A DNA stretch of 64,000 nucleotides from Pseudomonas poae (GTDB lineage Bacteria > Pseudomonadota > Gammaproteobacteria > Pseudomonadales > Pseudomonadaceae), in NCBI GenBank assembly GCA_004000515.1, contig CP034537.1:6593501-6657500 (forward strand), given 5' to 3'. Positions 28,496 to 39,704 of the stretch are shown here, one piece after another. The number at the start of each line of letters is the position of its first letter. The first letter of the stretch is position 1. Both the position numbers and the translations under genes were made by a program. Below the pieces are notes generated by a model. That model worked only from the letters and a program-made list of their open reading frames with translations, had not been told where the DNA came from and ran no database searches.

Positions 28496-30400
28496 TCAGA
28501 CTGACAGTTCAACCAACAGCTTGTTGAGACGGCGCACGTAGGCGGCCGGATCTTTCAGGCTGTCACCCGCGGCCAGGGCCGCTTGGTCGAAGAGGATATG
28601 CGACAAGTCGCCGAACCGCTCTTCACTCTGTTCGCCATCGAGCTTCTCGATCAGCGGGTGAGCCGGGTTGAACTCGAAGATCGGCTTGGAATCCGGAACC
28701 TTCTGACCGCTGGCTTCAAGGATCTGACGCATTTGCATGCCCAGGTCCTGCTCGCCAATGGCCAGGATCGCCGGGGAATCGGTCAGGCGGTGCGAAACAC
28801 GCACTTCGCTGACAGCCTCGCCCAGGGACGCCTTGATCCGCTCAACCAGGCCTTCTTTGGACTTGGCGACTTCTTCGGCTTCTTTCTTCTCTTCTTCGGA
28901 GTCCAGGTTACCCAGGTCCAGGTCGCCACGGGCGACGTCGACGAAGGACTTGCCGTCGAATTCGTTGAGGTAGCTCATCAGCCACTCATCGATACGATCG
29001 GTCAGCAGCAGCACTTCGATGCCTTTCTTGCGGAAGACTTCCAGGTGCGGGCTGTTCTTGACCTGCGCGTAGGTTTCACCGGTCAGGTAGTAGATCTTGT
29101 CCTGACCTTCCTTGGCGCGTGCCAGGTATTCGGCCAGGGACACAACCTGCTCGCCGTCATCACCTTGAGTCGAGGCAAAACGCAGCAGGCCGGCGATTTT
29201 TTCCTTGTTGGCGAAATCTTCGGCTGGGCCTTCTTTCATGACCTGGCCGAAGTTTTTCCAGAAGCCCTTGTATTGCTCAGGCTCGTTCTTCGCCAGTTTT
29301 TCCAGCATGTCGAGGACGCGCTTGGTCAGCGCCGACTTCATGGAATCGATGATCGGGTCTTTTTGCAGGATTTCCCGCGACACGTTCAGCGACAGGTCGT
29401 TGGAGTCCACTACACCTTTGATGAAGCGCAGGTACAGCGGCAGGAACGACTCCGCCTGGTCCATCACGAACACACGCTGTACGTAGAGCTTGAGGCCTTT
29501 CGGCGCTTCACGCTGGTACAGGTCGAACGGAGCACGGGCAGGTACGTAGAGCAGCGAGCTGTATTCCAGCTTGCCTTCGACCTTGTTGTGGCTCCAGCTC
29601 AGCGGGTTCTCGTAGTCGTGAGCGATGTGCTTGTAGAACTCCTGGTATTCCTCGTCCTTCACTTCGGTACGAGGACGGGTCCACAAGGCGCTGGCACGGT
29701 TGACCACTTCCCATTCCTGGGCTGGGGCCTCTTCGCCTTCTGCAGCAGCCTGCTCTTTCGGCAACTCGATCGGCAGTGCGATGTGGTCGGAGTACTTCTT
29801 GATGATGTTGCGCAGGCGCCAACCATCAGCGAACTCGTCTTCACCGTCTTTGAGGTGCAGCACGATGCGAGTACCACGGTCAGCCTTGTCGATGGTGGCG
29901 ATTTCAAATTCGCCCTCACCTTTGGAGGACCAGTGCACGCCTTCGCCGGCGGCGAGGCCAGCACGACGGCTGAATACTTCAACCTTGTCGGCAACGATAA
30001 AGGCCGAGTAGAAGCCCACGCCAAATTGGCCGATCAGGTGCGAATCTTTTTTCTGGTCGCCCGACAGATTCTTCATGAAATCAGCGGTGCCGGATTTGGC
30101 GATGGTACCCAAATGGGTAATCGCATCTTCACGGCTCATGCCGATACCGTTGTCTTCGAGAGTGACGGTCTTGGCGTCTTTGTCGAAGCTCACACGGATT
30201 TTCAGTTCGGCGCCACCTTCCAGCAATTCAGGCTTGGACAGGGCTTCGAAACGTAATTTGTCGACAGCGTCAGAGGCGTTCGAGATCAATTCGCGAAGGA
30301 AAATTTCCTTGTTGGAATACAGCGAATGGATCATGAGGTGCAGCAGTTGCTTCACCTCGGTCTGGAAGCCCAGGGTTTCCTTTTGAGTTTCCACACTCAT
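28496..30400 (-). CDS. htpG: molecular chaperone HtpG (Hsp90)
   Basis: 634 residues with an intact frame. N-terminal GHKL ATPase: [21 protein letters not shown] and [12 protein letters not shown] bind ATP, and [11 protein letters not shown] is the lid region. The middle domain has YVQRVFVMD and [15 protein letters not shown]; the C-terminal dimerisation part ends [16 protein letters not shown]. The start is set at the third Met (30400), [16 protein letters not shown], the family N-terminus. Soluble cytoplasmic chaperone; no obvious heat-shock promoter was worked out. Confidence 0.97.
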   Translation of the reverse strand: MSVETQKETLGFQTEVKQLLHLMIHSLYSNKEIFLRELISNASDAVDKLRFEALSKPELLEGGAELKIRVSFDKDAKTVTLEDNGIGMSREDAITHLGTIAKSGTADFMKNLSGDQKKDSHLIGQFGVGFYSAFIVADKVEVFSRRAGLAAGEGVHWSSKGEGEFEIATIDKADRGTRIVLHLKDGEDEFADGWRLRNIIKKYSDHIALPIELPKEQAAAEGEEAPAQEWEVVNRASALWTRPRTEVKDEEYQEFYKHIAHDYENPLSWSHNKVEGKLEYSSLLYVPARAPFDLYQREAPKGLKLYVQRVFVMDQAESFLPLYLRFIKGVVDSNDLSLNVSREILQKDPIIDSMKSALTKRVLDMLEKLAKNEPEQYKGFWKNFGQVMKEGPAEDFANKEKIAGLLRFASTQGDDGEQVVSLAEYLARAKEGQDKIYYLTGETYAQVKNSPHLEVFRKKGIEVLLLTDRIDEWLMSYLNEFDGKSFVDVARGDLDLGNLDSEEEKKEAEEVAKSKEGLVERIKASLGEAVSEVRVSHRLTDSPAILAIGEQDLGMQMRQILEASGQKVPDSKPIFEFNPAHPLIEKLDGEQSEERFGDLSHILFDQAALAAGDSLKDPAAYVRRLNKLLVELSV

Positions 30401-30489
30401 GGTCATCAAACTCCAATTGGATGGCAGTGGCCGCTCCCTTGAGGGTTAGCGGCGGGTTGTCATCAAAGTTGGGGGCTAAGACTAGGATT

Positions 30490-30942
30490 TCAAGGGCGGC
30501 CTGATTCCTCGATCTTGAAATGCGCGCGGGCCGTGGCAATCGGCTCGGCCGAGGTGCTTTGCCAAGCGGTGATTGCCACATTGGCCACCCGTCGTCCCTG
30601 ACGCCACACCTGGCATTTGGCGTAGGTGTCGCGAAACTGGCCGGCACGCAGGTAATCCAGGGAGAAGTCGATGATTTTAGGCAACCCCGGCGCGCCCGTG
30701 AACACCAGCAAATGCAGTGCAGCCGAGAGCTCCATGAAGCCGGCGATCACCCCGCCATGCAGCGCCGGCAATATAGGGTTACCAATATTGTCCTTGCTGG
30801 CCGGCAGGCGAAACAGCAATTCATCCCCCTGCCGCGTGCATTCGATGCCGATCAGTCTGGCGTAGGGGATCAAATCCAGCAGTGCATCGTAATTGCCGCG
30901 CTCATGGGCCTGCTCCAAGCGGGTCTTGAATCGATGCGTCAT
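30490..30942 (-). CDS. PaaI-type hotdog thioesterase
   Basis: 150 residues of the hotdog family: the N-terminal helix MTHRFKTRLEQAHERGNY, then PALHGGVIAGFMELSAALHLL with the HGG motif, and KIIDFSLDYLRAGQFRDTYAK as the central strands. Likely acyl-CoA thioesterase with unknown substrate. Its start overlaps the stop of the next thioesterase gene by 4 bp, so the two are probably translated together and may form a heteromer. Confidence 0.85.
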   Translation of the reverse strand: MTHRFKTRLEQAHERGNYDALLDLIPYARLIGIECTRQGDELLFRLPASKDNIGNPILPALHGGVIAGFMELSAALHLLVFTGAPGLPKIIDFSLDYLRAGQFRDTYAKCQVWRQGRRVANVAITAWQSTSAEPIATARAHFKIEESGRP

Positions 30943-31414
30943 GCCTGCTCTCCCTTGATCGTGCTACCCAATCCTTGCGTACCTTTGAGCCGCTTGCCCA
31001 TGCGCATGAACGTGCCCACCACATGGGCGATGGGTTGTTGTGGGTCATCCTGATAGGCAAAGCCGCGAGTGAAAATCACGTCGGTGGTCACCCGATAGCA
31101 TTGGGCAAAGCCATACACGGGCTTGTGCGGTTCGGCTGGGTGCATGTAGTCGATGCGCAGGTCGAGCGTTGGGCACACCTCGAATTCCGGCAGCACGCAC
31201 AGGGTGGCCATGCCGCAGGCGGTGTCCATCAATGAGGTCAAAGCGCCACCATGGATGACGCCGGTATGGGGGTCGCCGACGAGATGCGCGGCATAGGGCA
31301 TGATCAAGGTGATGCCCTCTCGCTCGCGCCATGGGCGCAAATACCCAGCACCTGACAATGGCGCAAGGCCGACACAAAGCGCGTCGCGCGCTCTAACAAG
31401 GGATTTTCGGTCAT
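30939..31414 (-). CDS. PaaI-type hotdog thioesterase, frameshifted
   Basis: About 158 residues after repair. In the read frame only the part from GITLIMPYAAHLVG onward is open; the true N-terminus, MTENPLLERATRFVSALRHC from ATG 31414, lies in another frame. One added base near 31317-31321 joins it through HGASEEGITLIMPYA. The hotdog motif is TGVIHGGALTSLMDTACG, and LDLRIDYMHPAEP follows. Paired with the next thioesterase by a 4-bp overlap. Confidence 0.82.
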
Positions 31415-31572
31415 TCGTTCCAGACTCTTATTAGTGTTGAACGGCAGAAAAGACGGTACCGGTGAAAGTTCCTTTGGGCCGGGGCTTTATATATCTGTGA
31501 AATATAAGGAACTAATGCTGAACCCTTATGCTCGAAAGGCCAGTAGATATCTTCAATAAGGAGAAACACCCC

Positions 31573-31823
31573 ATGCGCAAGACTTTAGCTATTTCCATGA
31601 TGCTCGCCGCTGCCCTCGGTCTCGCTGCCTGCGACAAAAAATCCGAAGACAAAGCCCAAGACGCCGCTGCACATTCCGAGCAAGCTCAGAAAGACATGGC
31701 GAAGGCTCAGGATAAAGTGAACGACGCTGCGAAAGAAAACGCCGATGCTGCCAAAGCTCAGGCTGAATCGAACGAAGCCGCCGCAAAGAAGCAGCACCTG
31801 CTACCCCAGCTACCGGTTCTTGA
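31573..31823 (+). CDS. small helical lipoprotein, frameshifted at the C-terminus
   Basis: Preceded by a clear AAGGAG site. Signal with lipobox: MRKTLAISMMLAAALGLAAC, with the Cys at 20 as lipidation site. The mature part is rich in Ala, Lys and Gln with heptad spacing (AAAHSEQAQKDMAKAQDKVNDAAKENADAAK), reminiscent of OprI/Lpp-like coiled coils but not identical to them. The read C-terminus HLLPQLPVLDTAR is out of character; adding one A at 31785-31787 gives AAAKEAAPATPATGS and a stop at 31823, so about 83 residues. Function unknown; probably envelope-anchored. Confidence 0.75.
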
Positions 31824-31851
31824 TACCGCGCGTTGAAATAGCTTCGCTGTG

Positions 31852-31877
31852 AAAAGCCCGCTTAGATAGCGGGCTTT
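31852..31877. terminator. hairpin terminator between the lipoprotein and DUF599 genes
   Basis: AAAGCCCGCT, loop, AGCGGGCTTT: 10-bp stem 29 bp after the repaired lipoprotein stop; it also lies 46 bp past the DUF599 gene stop on the other strand, so it could serve both. Confidence 0.8.
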
Positions 31878-31922
31878 ACTTTGCCTGCTGTTTTTAGTCC
31901 CGACGTTAATGCACTGAATGGA

Positions 31923-32660
31923 TTAAGCGGGCTCTTTGATAGGGTCCTGCGACGGCATATCGGTGGGCGTATAGACCATGACTTGCAGTACGTCGGAATG
32001 AAACTCCCGACGGTACAACACCACCACTACCCCGCTGCTCATCAACATGAATAGCCAGGGGCTGACAAACCACGCCAGCATGGTCATGCCGAAGTAATAA
32101 GAACGCAGGCCAAAGTTGAACTGGTTGGCCGCCATGGATATCACCCGCGCCGCCCTCAGGGCAAACGCCTTGCGCTCCTGCTCCGACACGTGCCGCTCGC
32201 CAATCATAGGCGCAGAACCTACCAGCACCGCCGCAAAGTTGTACTGGCGCATACACCAACTGAACGTGAAGAACGCGTAGACAAACACCAGCGCCAGGCA
32301 CAGCAGCTTGATTTCCGACATGCCTTGGGACGCCTGCTGCACCATCGGAATATCCGCGAGCAACGATACAGCCCTCTCGGAAGCGCCGAGCACGGTAAGA
32401 ATGCCAGCAAGGATAATCAAGGTGCTGGAGGCGAAGAACGAGGCGTTGCGCTCCAGGTTGCCAATCACGCTGGCGTCGGCGATGCGGTTGTCCCGCATCA
32501 GCATGCGGCGCATCCAGTCTTCGCGATACAGGTGCAGCACACTGGCCAGGCAAGCAGTATCCCGGGCTTTCCAGGTGGCATAACGGGTGTAGCCGCCCCA
32601 GCACAGGGCAAACCAGAAGGCGGCGAGCAGGTGGATCTGGTTGGTTTCGACGAACGACAT
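31923..32660 (-). CDS. DUF599 membrane protein
   Basis: 245 residues from ATG 32660 (MSFVETNQIHLLAAFWFALC). Four hydrophobic segments: an N-terminal one, SSTLIILAGILTVLGA, LCLALVFVYAFFTFSW and FGMTMLAWFVSPWLFML. Matches the DUF599 family of pseudomonad inner-membrane proteins, function unknown. The middle region RHVSEQERKAFALRAARVISMAANQFNFGLRSYYFG is the most conserved-looking part. Confidence 0.85.
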   Translation of the reverse strand: MSFVETNQIHLLAAFWFALCWGGYTRYATWKARDTACLASVLHLYREDWMRRMLMRDNRIADASVIGNLERNASFFASSTLIILAGILTVLGASERAVSLLADIPMVQQASQGMSEIKLLCLALVFVYAFFTFSWCMRQYNFAAVLVGSAPMIGERHVSEQERKAFALRAARVISMAANQFNFGLRSYYFGMTMLAWFVSPWLFMLMSSGVVVVLYRREFHSDVLQVMVYTPTDMPSQDPIKEPA

Positions 32661-32700
32661 GCGGGTCCTTGTACAACGCAAGAATGACGAACGCGGTCAA

Positions 32701-32790
32701 TGTGGGAGCTGGCTTGCCTGCGATGGCGTCTGCCCAATCATTTATGCGCTAACGGATATACCGTAATCGCAGGCAAGCCAGCTCCCACAT
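32701..32790. repeat. REP doublet (AGCTGGC type)
   Basis: Inverted pair: TGTGGGAGCTGGCTTGCC at 32701 and its reverse complement ending at 32790, about 42 bp apart, between the DUF599 gene and brnQ. Confidence 0.85.
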
Positions 32791-32866
32791 TAACCGCGTT
32801 TCAATGATGGAATTGTTCAGCATGTTCGACGCTAGCCCAGGTAAAAAGACACTGCCAGCCACCCAT

Positions 32867-32902
32867 AAAAAATGCCCCGTATCGATTGATACGGGGCATT
32901 TC
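32867..32902 (-). terminator. intrinsic terminator after brnQ
   Basis: AAATGCCCCGTATC, loop GATT, GATACGGGGCATTT: long perfect stem with an A run on the 5' side of the plus strand (a T run for minus-strand transcripts), 20 bp after the brnQ stop. Confidence 0.9.
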
Positions 32903-32921
32903 CGTACAGCGTGAAACCCGC

Positions 32922-34234
32922 TTAAGCGATCACTTCGCTGCGCTTGCCCAACATGCGGTCAATTACCACCGCCACTACCAGCACCATCACCGACGGCACC
33001 AGCCACGCAAGGCCTTGCTCGCTCAGCGGCAGGTTGGTCAATTGCGACGGCATCCAGCCCGCCAAGCCTGCGCCCTTGAGCGCATCAATGCTGCCAAAAA
33101 TGAACGACACCAACATCACCGGCCCAACGATGCGGCCCTGCTCCTGCCAGAAGTCTTTGCAGAAGCTCAGGGCTACCAGCACGATGCACGGCGGGTAAAT
33201 CGCCGTAAGCACCGGGATGGAGAACGCGATCAACTTGGTCAGGCCCAGGTTGGACACGAACAGCGAGAACAACGCCAGGATCACCACCAACGCCTTGTAG
33301 GACAGCGGCAGAATGCGGCTGAAGTACTCGGCGCAGGCACAGGTCAGGCCCACTGCCGTTACCAGGCATGCCAGGGAGATCAGCACGGCCAGGAAGCCGC
33401 TGCCCAGGGAACCGAAGGTGTGTTGCACGTAGGCGTGCAGTACCGCAGCGCCGTTGCTGGCACCGGCGGCAACCGCATGGCTGCCCGCACCCAAGCGGAA
33501 CAGGCTGATGTACACCAGCGCCAGGCCCACACCGGCAATCAGGCCGGCGATGATCGCGTAGCGAGTGATCAGCTTCGGCGATTCAACGCCACGGGAGCGG
33601 ATGGCGTTGACGATCACGATGCCGAATACCAGCGCGCCCAGGGTATCCATGGTCAGGTAACCATTGATAAAGCCTTGGGAGAACGGTGCAGCCACGTATT
33701 CAGGGGTAGCAACGCCCACTTCACCGGCTGGCAGGGCAAACGCGGCAATACCGAGTACGGCTAGAGCAATGATTTTCAACGGTGCGAGGAATCGGCCTAC
33801 GGTGTCCAGCAGTCGACCTGGGTACAGGGACACGAAGAACACCACCAGGAAATACACCGAGCTGTAGAGGAACAGCGCCAGCGGGCTTTCGCCAGTCAAC
33901 GGCGCCAAACCTACTTCAAAGGACACGGTCGCAGTACGCGGGTGGCGAACAGCGGCCCTACCGCCAGATACGCCGCCGCCGCGAGCAGACCACCGGCGAT
34001 CTTGCCGATCGGGCTGCTCAACGCGTCCATACCGCCACCGACCTTGGCCAGGGCGATCACGGTGACCACCGGCAAACCCACTGCGGTGATCAAGAAGCCC
34101 AGCGCTGCCATCCAGACATGAGGCCCGGACTGCAAACCAACGATAGGCGGGAAGATGATGTTGCCGGCGCCCACGAACAGGGCAAAGGTCATGAAACCCA
34201 ACGCCAGGACATCCTGGCTTTTCAACACTTTCAT
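32922..34234 (-). CDS. brnQ: branched-chain amino acid carrier, frameshifted
   Basis: LIVCS-family sodium-coupled transporter, about 437 residues and 12 helices. The N-terminus [30 protein letters not shown] is characteristic; MGFGGMDAL-type loops and a helix 10 region [19 protein letters not shown] follow. The frame breaks at LFATRVLR; one added G at 33940-33942 on the plus strand gives [19 protein letters not shown]. In P. aeruginosa the gene beside sucD is called braB (from memory), consistent with the location here. Confidence 0.92.
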
Positions 34235-34479
34235 TTCGGGAAATACCACACTACTGAATCGGAATTTAGAGAGGGATTCCCTGTGGATGAGGGAAATACT
34301 GCCAGCCCTTATGGGGGCCGACCGGTCTAGCGCGGGGCTTCCTTTTGGGAGGCACACGCATAAAGAGGCGGCTAGGTTACAGAAATCGACTGACAAACGC
34401 ACTGTTGCGGGGCGAACTGTCCGATAAGCGACATTCAAATGTCGCGTTTTCATACCTAATTTGGCAATACGGACAAACA

Positions 34480-34568
34480 TGTGGGAGCGGGCTTGCTCGC
34501 GAAGGTGGTGGCTCAGTCAACTTATGCTTCGACTGACACACTGCATTCGCGAGCAAGCCGGCTCCCAT
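34480..34568. repeat. REP doublet (GCTCGCG type) in the brnQ-sucD spacer
   Basis: Inverted pair: TGTGGGAGCGGGCTTGCTCG at 34480 and its partner CGCGAGCAAGCCGGCTCCCA ending near 34567. The second half has one change in the core (AAGCCGGC) and ends TATT. The 418-bp region 34235-34652 between brnQ and sucD holds the brnQ 5' region, this doublet and the suc terminator; no gene was seen. Confidence 0.8.
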
Positions 34569-34598
34569 ATTTTGATCTTCACCAGGTCCGAAACGCAC

Positions 34599-34622
34599 AA
34601 AGGCCACCCGAAGGTGGCCTTT
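34599..34622 (-). terminator. terminator of the sdh-suc operon
   Basis: AAAGGCCACC, loop CGAA, GGTGGCCTTT: 10-bp stem directly after the last gene of the operon, sucD (stop at 34653). Confidence 0.88.
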
Positions 34623-34652
34623 GCTTGGTAAAGCGTCAGCTAAGCGCGAGGC

Positions 34653-35534
34653 TTACTTGACAGCCCAACCGGTCAGCTCGGACAAAGCCTTGCCGATGTC
34701 TGCCAGCGAACGCACGGTTTTAACGCCTGCGTCTTCCAGGGCAGCAAACTTCTCGTCTGCAGTACCCTTGCCGCCAGAGATGATTGCGCCAGCATGGCCC
34801 ATGCGCTTGCCAGCAGGGGCAGTCACACCAGCGATGTAGGAAACAACTGGCTTGGTCACGTGTGCCTTGATGTAGGCAGCCGCTTCTTCTTCAGCCGAAC
34901 CGCCGATCTCACCGATCATGACGATCGCTTCGGTCTTCGGGTCTTCCTGGAACAGCTTCAGGATGTCGATGAAGTTCGAGCCTGGGATCGGGTCACCGCC
35001 GATGCCGACGCAAGTCGACTGACCGAAACCGGCGTCAGTAGTTTGCTTGACAGCTTCGTAGGTCAGGGTGCCGGAACGGGAAACGATACCGACTTTACCT
35101 GGCAAGTGAATGTGACCTGGCATGATGCCGATCTTGCATTCGCCTGGAGTGATCACGCCTGGGCAGTTAGGGCCGATCAGGGTAACACCCAGCTCGTCGC
35201 ACTTAACTTTAGCGTCCAGCATGTCCAGGGTAGGAATGCCTTCGGTGATGCAAACGATCAGCTTGATGCCGCCGAATGCTGCTTCCAGGATGGAGTCCTT
35301 GCAGAAAGGAGCTGGAACGTAGATCACGCTGGCGGTGGCGCCAGTGGCAGCTACAGCATCTTTCACGGTGTTGAACACAGGCAGACCCAGGTGCTCGGTG
35401 CCGCCTTTGCCTGGAGTTACGCCGCCAACCATCTTGGTGCCGTATTCGATGGCTTGCTGGGTGTGGAAACTACCTTGCGAACCGGTAATACCCTGGCAGA
35501 TAACTTTGGTGTCTTTATTGATCAGGACGCTCAT
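34653..35534 (-). CDS. sucD: succinyl-CoA synthetase alpha subunit
   Basis: Converts succinyl-CoA to succinate with formation of a nucleoside triphosphate; the alpha subunit carries CoA binding and the phospho-histidine. 293 residues. CoA-binding region [19 protein letters not shown] at the N-terminus, [20 protein letters not shown] in the middle, and the active-site His in [17 protein letters not shown]. It overlaps sucC by one base (TAATG). Last gene of the operon. Confidence 0.98.
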   Translation of the reverse strand: MSVLINKDTKVICQGITGSQGSFHTQQAIEYGTKMVGGVTPGKGGTEHLGLPVFNTVKDAVAATGATASVIYVPAPFCKDSILEAAFGGIKLIVCITEGIPTLDMLDAKVKCDELGVTLIGPNCPGVITPGECKIGIMPGHIHLPGKVGIVSRSGTLTYEAVKQTTDAGFGQSTCVGIGGDPIPGSNFIDILKLFQEDPKTEAIVMIGEIGGSAEEEAAAYIKAHVTKPVVSYIAGVTAPAGKRMGHAGAIISGGKGTADEKFAALEDAGVKTVRSLADIGKALSELTGWAVK

Positions 35535-36700
35535 TATTTGCCCTCCGCAGCTTTGACAACTTGTTGAGCAGCGTCGGTCAGGCTGGTAGCCGCGATGATG
35601 TTCAAACCGCTTTCTGCCAGTACTTTAGCGCCCAGTTCAGCGTTGTTACCTTCAAGGCGAACAACAACCGGGATTTTAACGCCGACTTCTTTCACTGCAC
35701 CGATGATGCCTTCGGCAATCATGTCGCAACGAACGATGCCGCCGAAGATGTTGACCAGTACTGCAGCGACGTTGGAGTCGGACAGGATGATCTTGAACGC
35801 TTCGGTAACGCGTTCTTTGGTAGCACCACCGCCCACGTCGAGGAAGTTGGCTGGTTTGCCGCCATGCAGGTTGACGATGTCCATGGTACCCATGGCCAGG
35901 CCAGCACCGTTGACCATGCAACCGATGTTACCTTCCAGGGCTACGTAGTTCAGTTCGAACTTGGCAGCGTGCGCTTCGCGCGGATCGTCTTGCGACGGAT
36001 CGTGGAAAGTCTTCAGCTTAGGCTGACGGTACATGGCGTTGGCGTCGATGTTGATCTTGGCATCCAGGCAGTGCAGATCGCCGTCAGCCTTGATCACCAG
36101 CGGGTTCACTTCCAGCAGGGCCAGATCGTGATCCTGGAACAGTTTGGCCAGACCTACGAAGATCTTGGCGAACTGGGCAACTTGCTTGCCTTCCAGGCCC
36201 AGCTGGAAAGCCAGCTCGCGACCCTGGAATGGCTGAGCGCCAACCAGTGGATCGATAGTGGCTTTCAGAATTTTTTCTGGGGTTTCTTCGGCGATCTTCT
36301 CAATGTCCACGCCACCTTCGGTGGAAGCCATGAACACGATGCGACGGCTCGAACGGTCAACGACAGCGCCCAGGTACAGCTCTTTAGCGATATCAGTGCA
36401 CGATTCAACCAGGATCTTGGTGACTGGCTGGCCATTGGCATCAGTCTGGTAAGTCACCAGACGCTTGCCCAGCCACTGCTGTGCGAAGGCCTTGGCGTCT
36501 TCTTTGCTGCGAACCAGCTTAACGCCGCCCGCTTTACCGCGACCACCAGCGTGGACCTGGGCTTTGACAACCCACTCGGTGCCGCCGATTTTGTCGCAAG
36601 CTTCTGCTGCTGCTTCCGGGGTGTCTACTGCGTAGCCCTTGGAAACTGGCAGGCCGTATTCAGCGAACAGCTGCTTACCCTGATACTCGTGAAGATTCAT
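35534..36700 (-). CDS. sucC: succinyl-CoA synthetase beta subunit
   Basis: 388 residues from [18 protein letters not shown] (36700). ATP-grasp domain with [29 protein letters not shown], and the specificity/CoA region [48 protein letters not shown] is the C-terminal subdomain. One-base overlap with sucD means tight coupling. Confidence 0.98.
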   Translation of the reverse strand: MNLHEYQGKQLFAEYGLPVSKGYAVDTPEAAAEACDKIGGTEWVVKAQVHAGGRGKAGGVKLVRSKEDAKAFAQQWLGKRLVTYQTDANGQPVTKILVESCTDIAKELYLGAVVDRSSRRIVFMASTEGGVDIEKIAEETPEKILKATIDPLVGAQPFQGRELAFQLGLEGKQVAQFAKIFVGLAKLFQDHDLALLEVNPLVIKADGDLHCLDAKINIDANAMYRQPKLKTFHDPSQDDPREAHAAKFELNYVALEGNIGCMVNGAGLAMGTMDIVNLHGGKPANFLDVGGGATKERVTEAFKIILSDSNVAAVLVNIFGGIVRCDMIAEGIIGAVKEVGVKIPVVVRLEGNNAELGAKVLAESGLNIIAATSLTDAAQQVVKAAEGK

Positions 36701-36776
36701 GCTTTTACCGTCTTCGTTAGGTACTGCGCATTCGGCGCTGCGCTCATTATGAGTGCCGCGCCACCTGTGACTGCTG

Positions 36777-36867
36777 CTTGCGCAACTTGCGGGGCTCAAG
36801 GCCCGTAAAGCTGCGCAAGGCTGCGTCCAGCGGATATTCCGCGGTGAGTCTTGCGCGCAAGGCTCAC
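36777..36867 (-). repeat. hairpin-rich intercistronic region between lpd and sucC
   Basis: Within the 203-bp spacer are three stems: CTTGCGCA/TGCGCAAG with extra inner pairs (36777-36819), GCGGAATATCCGC (36830-36842, read on the minus strand), and GTGAGTCTTGCG/CGCAAGGCTCAC, a nearly perfect palindrome with one mismatch (36844-36867). None has a U tract. They may stabilise or process the polycistronic mRNA or attenuate transcription; no protein product is seen here. Confidence 0.5.
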
Positions 36868-36903
36868 GACGAGCAACTCCGCCGTGGTTTCTTATTATCT
36901 CGC

Positions 36904-38370
<1,467 letters not shown>

Positions 38371-38376
38371 TTAGCC

Positions 38377-38428
38377 GCAAGCCGCAAGCCAAGCTGCTTT
38401 TTCTTACAGCTTGTAGCTCGCAACTTGC
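38377..38428 (-). repeat. long intercistronic hairpin between sucB and lpd
   Basis: On the mRNA strand GCAAGTTGCGAGC, a TA bulge, CAAGCTG, a 10-base loop, CAGCTTG and GCTTGCGGCTTGC form a stem of about 20 pairs (three of them G-U). It lies in the 99-bp gap between the sucB stop and the lpd start. It contains internal GCTTGCGG repeats. No U run follows, so an mRNA-processing or stability element is more likely than a terminator. Confidence 0.55.
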
Positions 38429-38439
38429 AGCTGCTTCAA

Positions 38440-39660
38440 TCAGATATCCAGCAGCAGACGAGCCGGGTCTTCCAGCAGGTTCTTGATGGTCACCAGGAAA
38501 GTCACGGCTTCTTTTCCATCGATCAGGCGGTGATCGTAAGACAGTGCCAGGTACATCATCGGGCGGATAACGACTTGGCCGTTGATGGCCATCGGACGCT
38601 GGATGATGTTGTGCATGCCCAGGATCGCAGCTTGCGGCGGGTTGACGATCGGGGTCGACATCATCGAACCGAAGGTACCACCGTTGGTGATGGTGAAGGT
38701 ACCGCCGGTCATCTCGTCGATGGTCAGCTTGCCGTCACGGGCTTTCTTGCCGAAGCCAGCGATGCCGCCTTCGATTTCAGCCAGGCTCATCAGCTCGGCG
38801 TTACGCAGAACCGGTACTACCAGGCCACGGTCGCTGGAGACAGCAACGCCGACGTCAGCGTAGCCGTGGTAAACGATGTCGCCGCCGTCGATGGAAGCGT
38901 TGACTGCCGGGAAGCGTTTCAATGCTTCGGTGGCCGCTTTCACGAAGAACGACATGAAGCCCAAACGTACGCCGTTGTGGGACTTCTCGAACAGGTCCTT
39001 GTACTTCGAACGCAGCGCCATGACTTCAGTCATGTCGACTTCGTTGAAAGTGGTCAGCATCGCCATGTTCGACTGTGCTTCAACCAGACGCTTGGCCACG
39101 GTTGCACGCACACGGGTCATTGGAACGCGCTTCTCGGTGCGGTCGCCAGCGGCGAACACAGGAGCAGCGGCAGCCGGGGCAGCAGCCTTGGCAGGTGCAG
39201 CGGCTGGAGCGGTTTTCTTGGCTTCAACAGCAGCAACCACGTCTTCCTTGGTGATGCGACCGTCTTTGCCGGTGCCTTTGACGGAAGCCAGGTTGATACC
39301 GTTCTCTTCAGCCAACTGACGAGCAGCTGGAGCAGCGATCGGGTCTTCAGCGCCAGCAGCCGGGGCGGCGGCAGGAGCCGAAGCAGCCGGTGCAGCGGCA
39401 GCAGGAGCGGCGGCAGCAGCGCTGCCCTCTTCGATCGAGCCCAGAACCTGGTTCGACAGAACGGTAGCGCCTTCTTCGGCAACGATTGCGCCCAGCACGC
39501 CGTCAGCTTCGGCCAACACTTCCAGAACGACTTTGTCGGTCTCGATGTCGACGATCAGGTCGTCACGCTTGACGGCCTCACCTGGTTTCTTGTGCCAGGT
39601 GGCAACGGTGCCATCGGCAACCGATTCCGGGAATGACGGGGCTTTGATTTCGATAGCCAT
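38440..39660 (-). CDS. sucB: 2-oxoglutarate dehydrogenase E2, dihydrolipoyl succinyltransferase
   Basis: 406 residues. One N-terminal lipoyl domain with the target lysine in [11 protein letters not shown], an Ala/Pro-rich linker, a small E3-binding domain ([22 protein letters not shown]), a second Ala-rich linker and the catalytic domain ending with the active-site His in [16 protein letters not shown]. Transfers succinyl groups to CoA. It follows sucA by 44 bp. Confidence 0.98.
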   Translation of the reverse strand: MAIEIKAPSFPESVADGTVATWHKKPGEAVKRDDLIVDIETDKVVLEVLAEADGVLGAIVAEEGATVLSNQVLGSIEEGSAAAAAPAAAAPAASAPAAAPAAGAEDPIAAPAARQLAEENGINLASVKGTGKDGRITKEDVVAAVEAKKTAPAAAPAKAAAPAAAAPVFAAGDRTEKRVPMTRVRATVAKRLVEAQSNMAMLTTFNEVDMTEVMALRSKYKDLFEKSHNGVRLGFMSFFVKAATEALKRFPAVNASIDGGDIVYHGYADVGVAVSSDRGLVVPVLRNAELMSLAEIEGGIAGFGKKARDGKLTIDEMTGGTFTITNGGTFGSMMSTPIVNPPQAAILGMHNIIQRPMAINGQVVIRPMMYLALSYDHRLIDGKEAVTFLVTIKNLLEDPARLLLDI

Positions 39661-39704
39661 TATCTGTGTGTCCTTAAAATTCGGTTTCAGTCAGCGCGAA
39701 GGCG

